A stretch of DNA of 64,000 bases from positions 1-64,000 of the forward strand of contig JAPXMY010000005.1 of assembly GCA_033808805.1 (NCBI GenBank), in the 5' to 3' direction. Source of the stretch: UBA1783 sp033808805. GTDB taxonomy: Bacteria; Bacillota_I; Bacilli_A; Erysipelotrichales; Erysipelotrichaceae. The position numbers and the translations under genes are program-made. Of this stretch, positions 61,847-64,000 are shown one piece after another; positions within the stretch are counted from its first letter, which is position 1, and each line of letters opens with the position of its first letter. The notes under the pieces are model-generated. The model did no database searches. It had not been told where the DNA came from and saw nothing but the letters and a program-made list of their open reading frames with translations.

Positions 61847-63172
61847 ATGAAATTTTTCTTAGGAATGTTAGCCAGTAAGGTCTACTTTAGATTTTTTGAA
61901 AAAAATAAAGAAGCTGATAGGATGGGAATTGTAGCTTTGACTTTTGATGATGATTTTTTATATCACATCGCTAAACCAGAGCTGGTCATTGCTGTAACGG
62001 GAACCAACGGGAAGACTACAACCTGTAATTTTCTAAATGATATTTTCACCAGGGCTGGCTATAAGGTAGCTTTTAACAGTGATGGCTGTAATTTAAGGCC
62101 TGGATTAAGTAAAGCCTTGATTTTAAATACCAGTTTATTCAATCGGCCTAAGGCTGATGTGGCAATCCTTGAATTTGATGAACTTAGTACAAAAGATCTG
62201 ATGGCGGCAGTAAAACCTGATATTATCTGCTGCACCAATCTATCAATTGATTCAATGGGAAGAAACGGTCATACTGATTATGTTTTTTCTAAAATTAATT
62301 CAGGACTTCCTGAAAAGGTAAAACTGATATTAAATGCTGATGATTTAATTTCTTCTCAACTTGGAAGAAATAAGGAGCGAGTCTTTTTCAGTGTTAAACA
62401 ATTGAAAAATGAATCAAGTAAAAGAATTGTCAGAAAATCTGAGATCAAAATATGTCCCAACTGTTTAAGCGATTTAAACTTTGATTTTGTCAGATATCAT
62501 CATGTTGGAAAGTTTAAATGTGAAAATTGTGGATTTACCAATGAGAAGAGCTCATATACTGTTACAGATATCAAAGATGGCTATATGGTTGTGAATGACA
62601 GAAAATATAAGCTTATCAATGATTCGATATTTAATATCTATAATCAGCTGGCAGCACTGGCTGTCGCCAGTGAATGCGAAATTAAGAATATTGATACATA
62701 TTTTGAAGAAATGGAAATTGTTAAATCAAGATATCATACTGAACAAATCGGTGATATCAATCTGGTATTGCAAATGACTAAAGGTCAAAATCCTGTATCT
62801 TTATCGAGAGCTTTTGAATATGTAGCTAACTTGGAAGGCAAGAAGAATATTATCATTATCATTGATGACTTATTTGATGCCAGAGCAACTGATAGAAGTG
62901 AGGTAATATCTTATATCTACGATACTGACTATGAATGTCTCAATAGGGATGATATCAGTAAAGTTATAGTAGCTGGTGTAAGAAATGCTGATTACAAGGT
63001 AAGGCTATTGTTTACGGGAATTGATGAAGAAAAAATAGTTGCCTTGGAAAATGAAGTTGATGTTGTGAATTATCTGGATGAAGATGTTGAAACCATCGGC
63101 TTTGTCTATGATATTTACCAACATAAGAATGCCAAAACAATCATCGAAAAAATCAGGGAGAAAAGAAAATGA
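61847..63172 (+). CDS. murT: Lipid II isoglutaminyl synthase, MurT subunit
   Basis: A 441-residue Mur-ligase-like subunit which, with GatD, amidates the D-Glu of lipid II to D-isoglutamine. The P-loop GTNGKTT is near 51. The Mur-type middle domain carries a Cys4 zinc ribbon (CPNC near 204 and CENC near 225) that is diagnostic of MurT. The C-terminal DUF1727 part has the DLFDARATD segment near 341. AAGAGGACAGG precedes the ATG. It overlaps gatD by 4 bp. Confidence 0.94.
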   Translation: MKFFLGMLASKVYFRFFEKNKEADRMGIVALTFDDDFLYHIAKPELVIAVTGTNGKTTTCNFLNDIFTRAGYKVAFNSDGCNLRPGLSKALILNTSLFNRPKADVAILEFDELSTKDLMAAVKPDIICCTNLSIDSMGRNGHTDYVFSKINSGLPEKVKLILNADDLISSQLGRNKERVFFSVKQLKNESSKRIVRKSEIKICPNCLSDLNFDFVRYHHVGKFKCENCGFTNEKSSYTVTDIKDGYMVVNDRKYKLINDSIFNIYNQLAALAVASECEIKNIDTYFEEMEIVKSRYHTEQIGDINLVLQMTKGQNPVSLSRAFEYVANLEGKKNIIIIIDDLFDARATDRSEVISYIYDTDYECLNRDDISKVIVAGVRNADYKVRLLFTGIDEEKIVALENEVDVVNYLDEDVETIGFVYDIYQHKNAKTIIEKIREKRK

Positions 63173-63864
63173 TTATAAATGTAATGTATCCTTCTGCAGC
63201 CAGTTTATATGGTGACAGCTTTAATGTTGAATATCTAAAAATGGCAGTTAAAGATTGCAAGGTTGTTTATTCTTCATTTAATGAAAGACCATATTTTGCT
63301 GATCATGATATCGATATGTTTTATATGGGGTCAATGATGGAAAGATATCAGAAGACTATAATTGATGAGCTTCAACCTTATAAAGAAAGAATTATCGAAC
63401 TTATTGAAAGTGGTGTAGTATTTTTATGTACTGGAAACAGTTTTGAAATCTTTGGCAAAGCAATTAATGATATTGAAGCTTTGAATATTTTTGATTATCA
63501 GACTGAAATAAATTTTGATCATCATCATAATTCCTGCTTTTTAGGAGAGTATAAAAATATGGAAATTGTCGGATTTAAATCTTGCTTTTCTTCCACTTTT
63601 AATAATAATTATGATTTTATTAAAGTTAAAAAGGGATTTGGCTTTAAAGACAATAATTTCAATGAAGGAGTCAGGTATAAAAACTTTTTTGGTACTTATC
63701 TTATCGGTCCATTATTAGTGTTGAATCCACATTTTAGTGAATATTTATTGAATTTATTAAAAGTTGAATATCAATTGCCTTATCAGGAAGCAATAGATAA
63801 TGCTTACAATATCAGGGTCAAAGAATATAATAGCTATAAGGAAATAAGAGAGTTTAAACACTAA
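63169..63864 (+). CDS. gatD: Lipid II isoglutaminyl synthase, glutamine amidotransferase subunit GatD
   Basis: A 231-residue class I amidotransferase that frees ammonia from glutamine for MurT. The nucleophile is Cys in FLCTGNSFEIFG (near 86), a CTGN version of the usual CGGY. The His is in VLNPHFSEYLL (near 188). The N terminus (MYPSAASLYGD) is typical. It is translationally coupled to murT and followed by a terminator. Confidence 0.92.
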   Translation: MIINVMYPSAASLYGDSFNVEYLKMAVKDCKVVYSSFNERPYFADHDIDMFYMGSMMERYQKTIIDELQPYKERIIELIESGVVFLCTGNSFEIFGKAINDIEALNIFDYQTEINFDHHHNSCFLGEYKNMEIVGFKSCFSSTFNNNYDFIKVKKGFGFKDNNFNEGVRYKNFFGTYLIGPLLVLNPHFSEYLLNLLKVEYQLPYQEAIDNAYNIRVKEYNSYKEIREFKH

Positions 63865-63883
63865 AAAGTTAATTGATTAATAG

Positions 63884-63917
63884 CGTCATTTATGTTAACA
63901 TTATAAATGGCGTTTTA
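63884..63917 (+). terminator. Terminator after gatD
   Basis: CGTCATTTAT (63884-63893) pairs with ATAAATGGCG (63903-63912), with one G-U pair and a 9-base loop, followed by TTTT. Confidence 0.75.
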
Positions 63918-63919
63918 TT

Positions 63920-64000
63920 ATGGCCAAATACACACATCATAGATTCGATATTCCGTGCTTGAAAAAGTTAATATCGTTAGAAGTGATGGAGGAAAACAAC
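63920..64000 (+). CDS. Possible start of an open frame at the right edge (partial)
   Basis: An ATG at 63920 begins a frame that stays open for 27 codons to the window end, beginning Met-Ala-Lys-Tyr-Thr-His-His. It has no ribosome site, since the terminator of gatD ends just before. An inverted repeat, CGATATT (63946-63952) and AATATCG (63970-63976), lies inside it. GGAGG at about 63990 could instead be the ribosome site of a gene beginning beyond the window. I cannot decide between a short coding start and a leader. Confidence 0.25.
   Translation, partial: MAKYTHHRFDIPCLKKLISLEVMEENN

Overview
The window is 64 kb of low-GC, densely packed bacterial chromosome. The layout points to a Gram-positive Bacillota member, and I infer (without certainty) an Erysipelotrichia-like lineage. 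Evidence includes CcpA, EzrA, ThiI with its dedicated cysteine desulfurase, MurT/GatD, YtxG/YtxH-like genes next to ccpA, many lipobox lipoproteins, and a leader-controlled rpsD. The conserved order rpsP-khpA-rimM-trmD-rplS-lepB-rbgA-rnhB-dprA-topA-trmFO-xerC is also typical. Shine-Dalgarno sites are strong, genes often overlap by 4 bp, and most transcription units end in clear hairpin terminators.

Region by region. 1-5.6 kb: the tail of an unknown gene, then four tandem paralogous lipoproteins built from about twelve copies of an unrecognised acidic domain of about 110 residues. 5.7-12 kb: a Crp/Fnr-type regulator divergent from a BMP-family nucleoside ABC importer (lipoprotein, ATPase, two permeases) that ends in a coupled metallophosphoesterase. 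12.1-14.6 kb: an MjaI-type restriction-modification cassette bounded by a perfect 71-bp direct repeat that carries the host terminator. 14.7-17.3 kb: ascorbate-type PTS EIIC and EIIB, and a DUF1461 membrane protein that is a candidate lipoprotein transacylase (Lit). 17.4-24.9 kb: pnp, trmB, a lipoprotein, a charged scaffold-like protein, cca and murC. 24.9-27.7 kb: a DUF5685/DnaJ/zinc-ribbon cluster and nfu. 27.8-34.7 kb: S1 protein, pgi, an orphan RnfC-like protein, a tiny kinase, a membrane protein, a galactokinase-like GHMP kinase and a PIN-like nuclease. 34.8-40.5 kb: ytxG/ytxH-like genes, ccpA, tyrS, a lipoprotein and a MOP flippase. 40.5-46.8 kb: rpsD with its leader, then ezrA-nifZ-thiI-ffh. 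46.9-64 kb: an Ig-like polysaccharide deacetylase, the ribosome/secretion/DNA-processing core, and murT-gatD.

The genes mostly serve translation and RNA maturation (pnp, trmB, cca, trmD, trmFO, thiI, rimM, rbgA, tyrS, ribosomal proteins), envelope building (murC, flippase, murT/gatD, lepB, deacetylase, lipoproteins), and DNA maintenance (dprA, topA, rnhB, xerC). Accessory DNA sits at two places between core genes, the R-M cassette and an acetyltransferase. In both cases partial duplications of neighbouring host sequence flank the insert, which suggests insertion without a transposon.

The most notable anomalies are an in-frame TAA that splits trmFO four codons after its catalytic cysteine, a DNA methyltransferase with an apparently dead nuclease-like tail, a protein starting with a Cys-every-fourth-residue helix, and the lipoprotein array. 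No tRNA, rRNA, CRISPR array or insertion sequence was recognised.
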